Assembly: GCF_000189635.1 (NCBI RefSeq)
Contig: NW_002476188.1
Span: 186,001 to 250,000, forward strand
Direction of reading: 5' to 3'
Length of the DNA: 64,000 nt
Source: Tetrahymena thermophila SB210
Lineage: Eukaryota; Ciliophora; Oligohymenophorea; Hymenostomatida; Tetrahymenidae
Shown here in pieces: positions 52,267 to 63,900 of this stretch. Positions within the stretch are counted from its first letter, which is position 1. Every line of letters starts with the position of its first letter. The translations under genes and the position numbers were made by a program. The notes beneath the pieces were generated by a model. It was not told where the DNA came from, did not search any database, and saw nothing but the letters and a program-made list of their open reading frames with translations.

Positions 52267-53958
52267 ATGGAAGCAATTAACAAATTAGACTTTAGATCAA
52301 AAGGGAAGCTTGGAGTTTTAGGAGGATTCTTAATACATTCTGTGTTAGGATCTATGTATATTTGGTCTAACTTGTGCGAATATGTTTCTGCTTATTATGT
52401 TTAGTAATAGCACCAAGACTTAACAACAAAATAGGCAAATATTGTATTTCCAATTTCTCTTTTATTCTCCCCATTAGGGATATTTTTTGGTGTTCGTTTT
52501 GCTGATAAGTATGGTCAAAAAAAGGTAGCATTTTTGAGCGCTCTAGGAATAAGTCTTAGTGTTATTTTAAGTTCATTCGCTACTAAATACTGGGTATTTG
52601 TGATCTTTTATGGGATAACTAACGGTATTTCCATGGGATTTATTTACATGATTCCACTTGATAATGCTCAAAAGTTTTTTCCAAATAGAAAAGGAACTGT
52701 TTATGGAGTTATCATATGTGGCTACGGGTTAGGATCTTTAATGTTTAATTGGGTATTATATTATCTCATAAACCCTTCAAACATCAAAGCAGAGTGGAAT
52801 GAAGCGTATTAAGAGTATATGTATCCTCCATAAGTTAGCGTTAATCTGCCTCATGCTCTACTAGGGTTGGGTTTAATGTATTTCGTTATAGCTTCGATAG
52901 GGTCATTATTAATTATCAAACCCTCTCAAAGAGATTTATTAGAAATCCAAGCAAGCATGGTTAGCCTGCAAAGTCTAGAATAAAATGCTAATTAATTCAA
53001 AGAAGTTGCTTTTGAAGTAGCTAGTCCTGACAATAAATGTGACGAAAAAAACTCTGAAAAAAATAAAAATTAATAGTTTTAAGAATAAAAAAAAAATAAT
53101 TAATAGAGTATTTAGAACGAAGTAACGGTTATCACTTGGTAAGCTGGACCAAGCACTTAAAAAAATGATTAAAAAATTGAAAAAATGAGATAGGATTAAT
53201 TATAAAATTTAGGTGCAAATGAATGTAGTAGTTTATCTGTAGCTTTGAAACAGAAAGAACTTTATGTATCCTTAATACTAGGTTGCATAGGTGTATGCTA
53301 TGGCCTTGTGATAGCCTCAAATTACAAAAGCTATGGTCTAAATTATCACAACGATGACAAATACTATTACTATATTTCCACAATAAGCTCATTTGCCAAC
53401 GGCTCTTCAAGATTTTTTTGGGGATATATGATGGATAAAATAAGGATAAAGCGCTTAATTATATTAAATTTGTTAACACAAATATTAATTAATATAACTT
53501 TGCCTTAAATTGTGTAAAGCTAATTATTATATGCTTTCTGTATAATATGTGCTTTCTTCTGTTATTGTGGATGGTATGTTATAATGCCCACTCATTGCTA
53601 TCGATTGTTCGGATCAAAGATAGCATCCCAAGTTTATGGTGTGCTTTACATGGGATTTCCTTTATCAGGAATGATTCAGTAAGCTGTAGTTTTAAATTTT
53701 AGTTGGCAAAATATTTTTATAATTATTTTTGGCATCTAAGCTTTTGGGCTTATGATAGTAAATGCATTTTCACTAAACATAAATTGGAGAGAGTTGGCAT
53801 TATTGGAAAGTATCAAAGAATCCTGCCAAAAAAATACTGAAAACGCTCTAGAAGCTAGAACAAGCTCTTAATCAACATAAAAAGATGAATAAACAAATAA
53901 AATTTAAAAAGGATTTATCCAAAAAAACGACTACCAAATAATGGATTATGAAATATGA
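52267..53958 (+). CDS. OFA/monocarboxylate-type MFS transporter, diverged intronless array copy 6
   Basis: One exon of 563 aa. It keeps the family skeleton but has drifted: helix 1 is HSVLGSMYIWSNLCEYVSAY, the loop 2-3 motif is DKYGQKK rather than xKIGF, helix 4 reads FYGITNGISMGFIYMIPLDN and the segment at the intron site is FFPNRKGTVYGVIICGYGLG with no intron. The second half shows SNYKSYGLNYHNDDKYYYYIS, SSRFFWGYMMDKI and FFCYCGWYVIMPTHCYRLFG. The central loop (about residues 220-325) is rich in N, K, E and Gln. A tRNA gene lies between this copy and the rest. It may have a different substrate. An antisense frame at 53132-53410 is a shadow. Confidence 0.9.
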
Positions 53959-54342
53959 AACAAATAAGGAAAATACTAAAACTAAAATCAATTAGGAATT
54001 TATCAAATCAATAAATTTCACTTAATAAAAGAAATAAAATTAATTAATAAATATAAAATTCATTCTCATTATTTTAAAATAAAGTAACGTTGGATGAAAA
54101 CAGGTTCAATACCATTTAGGTTATTTTTTAATAATTTATTTATAAATTTTATTTTTTAGGTGTTAAAAAATTAATTTACTTAGATTCATAATTTGAGAGA
54201 TTATATAAAAAATGTTTTCTTGGAAATATTATTCAAATTTAGTGTATGTAAATATATATGAATGAGTTTATTTATTCCTAAAATATTTTAAATTAAGATA
54301 AATTAATTCTTGTGACTTTGGTTGGTATTTGTATCAAAAAAA

Positions 54343-54393
<51 letters not shown>

Positions 54394-54684
54394 AATATAA
54401 ACCTAGCTTTTTTGTTTACTTTTAAATTAATTTGTGTAAAATTAATTTTATTAAATTTTGAGTTGAAATAAGTAAAAAACAGTAAATTATAATTTAAAAA
54501 TAACATAAAATTAAATAAACATTTTACAAAAATTTAAGACAAAATGATTAACAAATTAAATAGTACAAATAAATTTTTTACAGAAAACAATAAATAATTA
54601 TAATTTTTTTTTTTCAAAATAGATTTCTGAAATTAAAATAAAAATTTTGTTAACTTATAAATTATTTTAAGCGGAAAAACGAAG
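53959..54684. other. Spacer between convergent genes with (AAAT)n tract
   Basis: A+T-rich DNA between the stops of transporter copy 6 (+) and channel A (-). Its most visible element is the tetranucleotide tract listed separately. No gene was seen; the apparent small protein at 54303-54506 is a translation of that tract. Confidence 0.6.
54341..54394. repeat. (AAAT)n microsatellite
   Basis: About 13 uninterrupted AAAT units between two convergent genes. Likely variable in length between strains. Confidence 0.95.
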
Positions 54685-57600
54685 TCATCTGAATGACACC
54701 ATGGTTTATTTAGCATATTAGGTATATGTAGATTTTTGTTTAACTTTTTTAGTTTTTCTATTTATCTTGAGATAGTATTAGTACCATCTTTTCAGGACAT
54801 TTTACAAATTATAGTATTAGAAGTAATGGGTAAAGTCTTACTGTTGGTCAATTTTCCAAATATAAGAATCTTTGTCCATCTCTAAGTATTAACCTGACTC
54901 TACTCTCTATTAATAAATCATTTAATTAAACATCATTGTGTTTCCTTGTCTCATATATGTTTAAGGGCCGTCCTTTTTCCCAGCTTCATGCAGATGTAAA
55001 AGAGAAGCACCTTATTTATCGTTTTTTTGTGCATAAAGCTAGCTTGTTGGATCTAGAGAAGAATGATAATGTTTACTTTCTGACTTTTTGATGTCCATTT
55101 TTCCATAAGCTGACTAAATATTGTGCTAACTATCAGACTTTTACCTGCCATTATTATTGTTCGAACCTCTCCTTATATTTTAATTTGTTGAAATAAGTTT
55201 GCTAGAATGTGGAATATTCCTATCAGAATGACTTTCCCTGCCCATACCAAATTGATTTCTATTTAAATTATCATCTGAGTGATAAAGTTAAGGCGATAAA
55301 GGTGCTCTATCATTTTGTATAGGTGCAGGTGACTAAAATGTTGCTATTGTTTATTTAATAATAAATTTAATTTTTATAATGAATTTAATAAAAAGTTTTT
55401 TTACTTTTTTTAGTTTATTTTTTTTTGTCATCTCTTTTGGAGAAAGCCTTTTAATTTAATAATTTTATTTTAATAAATTTAATTCAAATACTGATAAGTT
55501 TTTAGAGTATTTTTTTATAATCGAGAACTTTTTATTTTTAGAGTTTTGAATCTAAATAAAAAATTATTTCAAAAAAACTTACAAAATTATTTTTAATTTA
55601 TTCATTTAAGCTGTAATTTTTTTTTTTTTGAAAATAAAGGATAAAAAGCTAGTTTGGATTTATTATGAAACGAAAATGAAAATATTTAATTAACTGATTT
55701 ATCAATTAAATATGGTAAAACAATCCAAATATAAAGAGAAACTAGATATATTTACCTTTTTTGCTCTTGGAGGAGAGTTTATAATATGGTTATCATAGTC
55801 TATTTCTTCGTCTTCTTTTATAGCATTAGATCCAAAAAATGTTTCTATTACTTAATTCTATAATTGATCGCCATAGATTTGATTTGGAGCTACTGAAAAA
55901 GTTTCTAATGGAGTATTCGCTCCAGCTGGATTTGTTTTGGACTCTCTTCTTTTTAGACTTTTTTACAGTTTTAAAGAGTTTGCACTCTCCATAACATACT
56001 CAGAATTTGTGTTATTACCATTATTTTTATGACTAAGACCCATTTTATAATTAATACTTGTTTCGTCATCTGAGTTTTACTTTTCTTCAATTGACTGATT
56101 GTTAACTTCATATTTTTTACTGTACATGTCTTGCTGACTCATTTATTATTCATAATAGGATGATTGAGTTTGTTCTGTGTAATCTTCACAGTTGGAAGAT
56201 CCAAAATCATTCATTTCTTAATATTGTAGAATATGATAAGCTAAGTTCCTCTGTAGAGATACTGAATTAGTGCTCCTTAAAGGATTTCTATGGTGGCCTT
56301 TGCTTCTTTCTTAGTCAGTATTTCTTAAGTGTCTAAATATAATATACGGATTTAGCTTATCAAACTAAACTTTGTTACACTCAGAAAAAGTATGTTCTTA
56401 ACTTTTACATACATAACAAATAATCTTCTTACCAATCTTAGTATTTTTATCTAAATAAACTTTATCTTTCAGTTCCATAAACTTTTCGAAATCTTCTTTG
56501 TTTTCCTTTATAATGTTGAGGAATAAACTTCTTTAAATTTTAATCACATGGGTATATTTCTTAGACATAATATTAGCAATTTTATCTGTTCCTGTTATAA
56601 AACTATGCAATCCAAATGTCTCCCCATCTTTGAGAGTCACAAGGTCTTTTTTATTTTGGACATTTTTTTTCATGTTTATATTAACCTCAGATCTAATATC
56701 ATAATAAATACATTTGAAAATTAGATAGAATATCATCTAAAAATATACTTAATATAATTATTTGAAAGTAGTTTTTATGCATCGTCGTTTTCTTATCCTC
56801 TGACAATACCTTATGCTCCTCTTTCAATGTATAATACAACTTTTTAAAATAATAACTTTTTAATCAATGTTTTATCTATAAAAATAAGTAAGCAATATAC
56901 CACTTCCTTTGATAATTAAGTAAATATTATCATTAAGGGTCTCTGCATCACAATTAAATATAATCTGATTAGGTGCATAGACTTCCTCTTCCATAATTGA
57001 GTAAAGTTTTACCATAGTATCTTCACTGAATAAATCATAAAAAATTGGGAACATCTTTGCTAGTTTCTAGTTAGATTAAACTAAGAGTTCAGATTACATT
57101 TACTCAGGTAGTTTATTAATAATTTCTTTTTCTTAACCAACTTTATCTTTACTTTGTTACTAATAATAGTTAAGTAAACTTAAATTAGCTCTCCTTCTAA
57201 GACTCCTTTTTATAAAATTATGTAAATAACATTTTGCAATTAAATTTTTTAAATTAATTGTTCATAAAAAAAACTAATCTTGAATAATATTCTTAAAATT
57301 TAAGCTATTTATTTCTAAAATATATTATACTTTTTATCTTAAAAGATAACAATTATAATTTTTTAAAAATTGGGATTTCTTGTTTAACATTTTTTAGACT
57401 TTGCTTACTTATTCTTTTCATTTTAAAGCATTTAGGAAAATCTTATTTGTTTGAGTAAGTTAAGCATTTATTTAACATTTTTTATTTTTTTAAATAATAT
57501 ATAAATGATTGATTACAGGTCAATTTTTTTTCTTTTCATAAACTAGTTTAGAATGTTGAGATCTTTTTTATATTCTTCATTTTATTTGTCAATTTCGTTG

Positions 57601-59628
57601 AGAATTTCACCAATTGAATTTAGTAGATAAACAAATAGAAGGCTGGAAAGTAACATTATGGTTGATGAGTAAGCTAATTCAAGTAAAGTAACAGGCTTTT
57701 CTTGGGAATTGTGCACTATTTAAGAAAAAGACCAGTAAAGAGCTTCTAAATAGTAAGTCTACCAAGGAAGAGTAGCATTTGCATCTCCGAGATGCTATTA
57801 ATTAATATTTTAAATCCAGCATTCATCATCTTCCATAAAATGCTCTTCAATAAGTCCAAGACTATACCAAGAGCATGCAATAATGTGCCCGAATATAACA
57901 ACTTACATACAGAGTTTAAATAGAGTAAGTATATAGGGTCTTTATAGGACTTGTAGAATGTAAAATTCTAGTTTCTAAAGAATAATCATCATACCTTTTA
58001 TCTTAAGCAATAGAGGTAAATGGAGCAAAATATTTACTAAGTTATTTGGGGATTTGTTTCCTTCAAAAAGAATAGGAATAATTTCAAAAAAGAAGTATTC
58101 TTTGAGGTAAATTTTCATAATAACCTTTCTATCTGTAACAAATTTATTGTCATGATAGCAAGATGTATTCATCTAAATCAGCATTTCTGAAATCCAACAA
58201 AATGTAGCTATTGAATTAAAAATATTGTAATAAGAGCCAAAGTGAGCCTCGAAGAACACTTCTACTGACATAATAAATAAATAAAAGCAGTTATAAGCTA
58301 CAATTATGGTGTTGATAATTAATTTGATAGGATTTTCAGGGTTTATCAAAGGAATTTTATCTATTCTCAAGCATCTTAGAATTAAAAGAATAAATTCAAT
58401 TAAAATATTAAAAAAGAAAGAAAAGTTCAATTTTCTCTTCATTAAAAACTATAAGTCATCACTAAGATCATTAATATACATTCTTATATTAGAATCTAGA
58501 TATCTTACTTTACCACTGAAAGTTTTGGTTTCTAAAAACTTTCTCATTTTAGGGAGGATAAAAGTAACCATTCTTATCTAAGTCTAAAATTTTTTTGTTG
58601 TTTCATTCTTTTTTACCATATATCTAGTGTTATCATCTCCTCCATTTCTATTAAATGATAAAAAATTTAAAAATAACGAAAAATTAAAAATTATTTCTTA
58701 AAAATATTCATTTTTTAAATTAAATTTGGAAAAACCTTTTTATTTTTAACTAAATTAACAGTTCACTATTTTTAAACAATCAAAACATATCTCTATCACT
58801 AATTAAAATTTATTTGATTTTAAGAAATAACTTTAAAATTGCAAATATTCAATTATTTCTATAGAGTAAATTATTATATACTAATAACCATTCATTCATA
58901 TTAGTAATAACTATTAATAGTAGAGAGTTCACTCGAAAAAAAAAATAAACTTTTAAGCAAATATTTTAAGCTAAGCTACTGCAAGACAAAGTTTTCTTAC
59001 ATATATTTTTAGAAGGGAAATTTCATAGCTGAAAAGTAGAAATATCTAATTTATCCTAATGTCAATTTTATTGTAAAAATGCTTACAGGTTTTTATTTTT
59101 GAAAATGTCTTCGTTTAAAGGAGTTGCGCCTAAATGCATAGAACTATCGTTGTGGGCATTATTTTTTGTATCTCCATTAATTATTCCAAGGTTTTTAATC
59201 TTGAACAAATTGGTATTATTCGATCTACTACGCAAAAATGACATAGAAACATTTGATTTCTATGTATTTGGGTTGTCTAAAAATTTTAATCCTCCTAACA
59301 TATCTTTATCTGTATTCTATTTCTTATCTAAATTGATGGTGTTAATTGAAATTTTATCATCAATATGCATTGAACTTCCTATATCTTGCTTTTACGACTT
59401 TTACATATCAAGAGACTTTATGAATGAGCTATCTCCTCCCTGATTTTGATGAAAGTGGTAGCTATGTTTACTTGAATCTGCATTTTCATCATATCTTTCA
59501 CTATTATCTACAGAGAATGGAGTATCTTTTCTCATATTCATCATATTTAGTTCTTTGTGCTCGCTAATGTTAAACACCATACTTTTGTTCTAACGCTCAG
59601 CAAACTCACTCTTTTTACTAGAGTTCAT
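54685..59628 (-). CDS. CNG/EAG-like ion channel A with atypical pore and zinc knuckle
   Basis: Five exons on the minus strand, 59628-59087, 58647-57517, 57205-56857, 56685-55756 and 55332-54685, give about 1199 aa. Residues 1-230 are a disordered N-terminus. Residues 240-535 hold six membrane segments; S4 (LPLLLKIKGMMIILQKLEF) has few basic residues, S5 ends FGHIIACSW, and S6 leads into EILNEIDKQNEEYKKDLNILN as in EAG/HCN/CNG channels. The pore loop is ALYWSFSQIVHNSQEKPVT: the aromatic pore helix is normal but no GYG, GFG or GET filter is present. The C-linker (KKIDLSLRRRANLSLLNYY) and a cyclic-nucleotide domain (MEEEVYAPNQIIF.. LKDGETFGLHSFITG) follow. Next is a CX2CX4HX4C knuckle, a long disordered stretch and a conserved C-terminal WKID module. 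The third intron (56856-56686) is my weakest splice; its acceptor may lie elsewhere. Confidence 0.83.
56377..56418 (-). other. Zinc knuckle (CX2CX4HX4C) in channel A
   Basis: The residues CYVCKSQEHTFSEC follow the cyclic-nucleotide domain directly (near residue 764). Spacing is exactly that of CCHC zinc knuckles, which bind single-stranded nucleic acid or protein in other contexts. Confidence 0.85.
57680..57745 (-). other. Channel A pore loop lacking a recognisable selectivity filter
   Basis: Reads LEALYWSFSQIVHNSQEKPV on the minus strand. The YWSF pore-helix motif aligns with YWAF/YWST of EAG and CNG channels, placing HNSQE where TVGYGD or TIGET would be. There is no Gly in the filter region. 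Confidence 0.85.
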
Positions 59629-60934
59629 ATCTTATAGAGACGTGTTTATTAAATTTAAAATTTCAGAAAAACGTTTGTTTTTCTACTCTCCTACTATTTA
59701 ATATTAACAAAAAACTAGTTAAAGTGATATTCTTATTTAATCTATCTATCTTTTAATTCACTTAAAATTTATAAAAGTTATTTACAGTCTATAAATAATA
59801 TTTTCAAGACAAGCATAAATCTAAAAATATTATAAATCCCACTCTACTTTTAATAATAAATTTATTATTTGTCACTAAAAAATTACAGATTTTTTCAAGT
59901 AACAATTTCGTTTAAACGATAAAAAAGCTATTACCTAGCTGATAATAATAATTTATTTTGATTTAATTCTAATAATTAAATAAAATTACAAAACAAAATT
60001 CACTTTTGGAGTATATTTTCAAAAATTTGGTATCGATTTATTTACTCATCTTCAAAGACCTTACAAATAAATAAATAATTATAAGTATAATTTAAAAAAA
60101 ATTTATTTATTTCTATTTGTTTTTATCTAACCAGGATTAACTTTAGTAATAAAAATATGCTGTTAAATCACAAAAACAAACGAAAAAAATGAATTTTTTT
60201 ACAATAAAAAGCCTCAAAAAAGATAAAGTATTGCAAATATATATTTAAGAACAATACAAATTGATTAAAAATTAAGCACTATTTATTCATAATTTTCATT
60301 ACACAAACCTTCCTAGCTAATTATAAATTAAATTTATTTCTTAATGAAATAAATATACACTTGCTGAAATGAATAAATTTAAGTAATATTTTATTTCATG
60401 ATATATTTTATCATTTTAAAGTATCTGAATTTTTTAGGGTGGCTATAAATAGATTATGGAGTTTGGCTACATCTATGATAATTATAGCCAGCGTTGAAAT
60501 TTGAGTTTGTATTTTCAATAGTGGAGATTTTTAAGAAAAAAAATAATTTGGAGGTGAGTCTTAATTATTGAAGAATTAAAGTATATTGTGATTTATTATA
60601 TTATGAATCTTAAATTGTAAAATTAAATTCTTTGGTTATAGTAGTATAAGAAAGTAATATCTAATTTATAATGATATATATGATTTTAAATATTTAATAA
60701 ATGAGGTTACAAATTTATATTTATTAATTCATAAACTGATTATGCAATTTATTGAATATTAGCTTATCAATAATATTTATTATTATAAATGAATACTTAA
60801 TCAAAAGCATGAGCGATTTATTTTATTTTACAAATTTATTATTTACAAAAATTATTATTAAAATAAGTAAGCACGTTTTAATTAAATAAATGCTTACTTA
60901 TTTTTGTTTACAAAATTCATTTTAATACTATTTA
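59629..60934. other. Spacer between the two channel genes
   Basis: About 1.3 kb that should hold the promoter of channel A and the 3' end of channel B. Mostly A+T-rich. A less A/T-biased patch at about 60430-60545 contains an 8-base perfect inverted repeat (GGCTATAA .. TTATAGCC) enclosing a further GGCTA. No gene is supported. Confidence 0.5.
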
Positions 60935-63900
60935 TCAATTTAAATCATTTTCACTTGTTTTTATAATGCGATCATCTTATGGCAGCTAATTAATTGACAT
61001 GCTAGATTACTAGCGAGATCTTTGCTTTGATTCTAATTGAATTCCAGAGGGCCTTAGTAACTTAATTCCAGAAATGGCTTTTAGCTTAGTTTTAGTTGTT
61101 CTTAAAGTTTTTTTTCTTTTACCATTTCTAACATATAAATTATTATTAAATCTCCTAATTACATTGATATAATTGTAATAGACATAATAATTTTGAAATT
61201 CGTGTACTTTATCAATCTTCCACTCAAAATACTCATCAGTTTATAGGTTTTCTTAAGTTTGCTATTGTTGCTAGCTATAAAATTTTTTAATAAAGTTTGC
61301 ATCTAAAAATCTAATCGAATGACGATGCCTTCCGTGAGTATTCATAGTGTTAATATTAGAAGTTTTGAGGAATTGATTGTTTGATGCTTCATCTTTTTCT
61401 TTTTCATTATTTATTATTAAGATAGATTTTCTAGGAGCCAAAGCAGGTGTAGCCCCGGCTAGTTCATAAAAAACAGAAGGTGATTGAGGAGATCTTTCCT
61501 TAAAAGTGTTAACATTTGATTTGGTTTTTTCATAAATGCTATCCAATTTAGATTAAGGAGTAAAATCTACTTTTTATGATTCAGTTTACCCTTTTGGAGA
61601 AATTACATCTTGTTCACTGCTTAATTTATAAAGTGAGCTTTTTTTGACATTATTTGTCATATTGTGATGCGACTTAGTCCTTGATCTAAAGAAATTACTT
61701 ATCTCTTCATCTCCTATGTACTCTGATGCAAATTCTTTTTCAGTCTATTTTATTTTAATAAAAATATATTTTAAAATGATTTTTAAATTAAATCTAATTC
61801 ACTTTATTCAATAAAATTTTTTAATTAAAATTAGAATTCAAATTTACTTGTTTTGTTGTTTGTTATTTTATGTTATATGGATCTTCTAAGTTTTCTGACT
61901 ATAGAGAAGTGATATCGAAGGACTTTAAGGCACTTAAACTATATTTTTTTTTTATTATTGACTTAATCATTTTTTCATCTTGAACATTTTAAATTTAATC
62001 TTTTAATGATGATTAAGATTTTTAATCATTATCTTCTTAATCATCGCTTTATGACTCAGAAGATGAACTTTGTGAATTCTAAATAGGGTTTCCTTATGAA
62101 TCAAAAGAAATATCGTGATCACTATCTATTAGACTATTATCTTCAGCATAATTTTTAGCTTTATCTTCAATACTTCTTTTATTTTAGAAGCAATTAAGCT
62201 TTTTTAGCTTTCTTTGTAAAACATTGTTATTTCGTATTTAATTTGGACTATAGTTAAAGTGATGAAAAATATATATATTTTATTTGTCAAAGAAAGTTTT
62301 GTTGCAAAAATCGACCATGTGATCTTAACTATGACAACCAGCGCAAGTCAAATCTTTTATCACTTTATAATTTTTATCATAAAGTATCTTATCTTTTATT
62401 TCCATAAATTTTTCATAGTCAGCCTTATTTTCTTTGATCACAGTAAGAAAGTTATTTCTATTTATTTTTATGATTTAGGAAAATTTATTACTCTGCGCAC
62501 TTATATTTTTATCAATTCCAGTAATAAAGTTGAACAAACCAAATGAATCTCCGTTTTTCAAAATTTGCAGTGTCTTTTTAAGCTTATGAATACTATTCTC
62601 TGGTTATTGCTACTTCTTGTTGAAATATCTTTTTAAAATAAATTTATTAAATTTACACAAATAATAATAATTATTATTTATATTCAAAATCTCAATTTCA
62701 ATATAAAAAGTTAAATATTTAGTTTGAAATTTCCAATAATATTTTAATGTTATAAGCTAATTATTTTTAAAATTTTAAAAATCAAGGCAAAGATTTTTTT
62801 TTTTAATTATAAAATTAAGTACATTGAAGTAGACTGAAAATTTATTGGCTGTCCAGATGTTTAGATTTCTTCTCTCTCTACAAAAAGGGTAACTATAAAT
62901 AATAAATTAATTTGAGTTTCATTCATTTAATTATGATTTTGTTAAAATACCTTAGCCTTGCTAAATCAAAAATATGCTGTCTTCATGCCCTTAATATTAA
63001 CTAAATATCATTTAATTAGGTGCATAAATGACTTCTTCCATAATATTATATAATTTAGATATTGTTTCTTGTGAAAAGGTTTAGTAAAACAATGGAAATT
63101 GCTTTAGAAGCTTATGGTTAGAAGAGTAAATAAGTTCATTTTAGATGTATGGACTCAATTTAGAGATAGTTTCTTTTTCTTAAATTATTTTGTCTCTTGA
63201 TTATTAATGGTAATACTTGAGAAGATTTGAATTCACTCTTCTTCTTAGACTTCTATTTATTATTATAAAATGTTTTATTATAAAATTATTTTGATTTTTA
63301 TAAAATGTATTACAAATCTATGTTTCTTCTCTTCATATATGAGTTTAAGATGTTAAGGTCTTTTTTATATTCTTCTTGCTACTTTGAAATGTCTGCTAGA
63401 ATATTTCCAATAGAATTCAACATAAAACCAAATATAATGCTCGTAAGCAACATAATTAAGCATGAGTAAATCTATTCAATATCATTACTCGGTTTTTCTG
63501 ACAAGTTGTGCATCATTATTGCAAAGGACCAATACAAACATTCTATATAAATTACATGCCATTCCGCTGATTGAAACTGAGCAACCCATGTGTTTTGCTC
63601 TCCTAATACATGTACCTCAAAGCTAGATATTATATTTCTAGTACAAGCAATAATATGTCCAAGGATTATAATATTCCCACACAGTTTAAGTAGGAATAAG
63701 ATATAATGCTTTTCTAACATTTATAGTGCATAAAACTCAATTTTTTTTAGGATAATCATAATTCCCTTAATTTTCAGAAGCAGTGGCAAGTGCAACATAA
63801 TATTTATTGGGATAGAATCCGAACTTCTCCCTTCAAAAAGTAGGGGAAGAATTTCAAAAAAAATATACTCTTTAAAATAAATTTATAATATTAGTTTGCG

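Noticed and set aside
54303-54506. Minus-strand frame with repeated FIYL
   Set aside because: Translation of the (AAAT)n microsatellite; no flanking coding sequence.
58306-58581. Plus-strand frame of 91 codons
   Set aside because: Antisense shadow of the S1-S2 region of channel A.
59099-59443. Plus-strand frame of 114 codons
   Set aside because: It overlaps the first exon of channel A in antisense. The minus-strand reading has consistent splice phase and paralog support; the plus reading has none.
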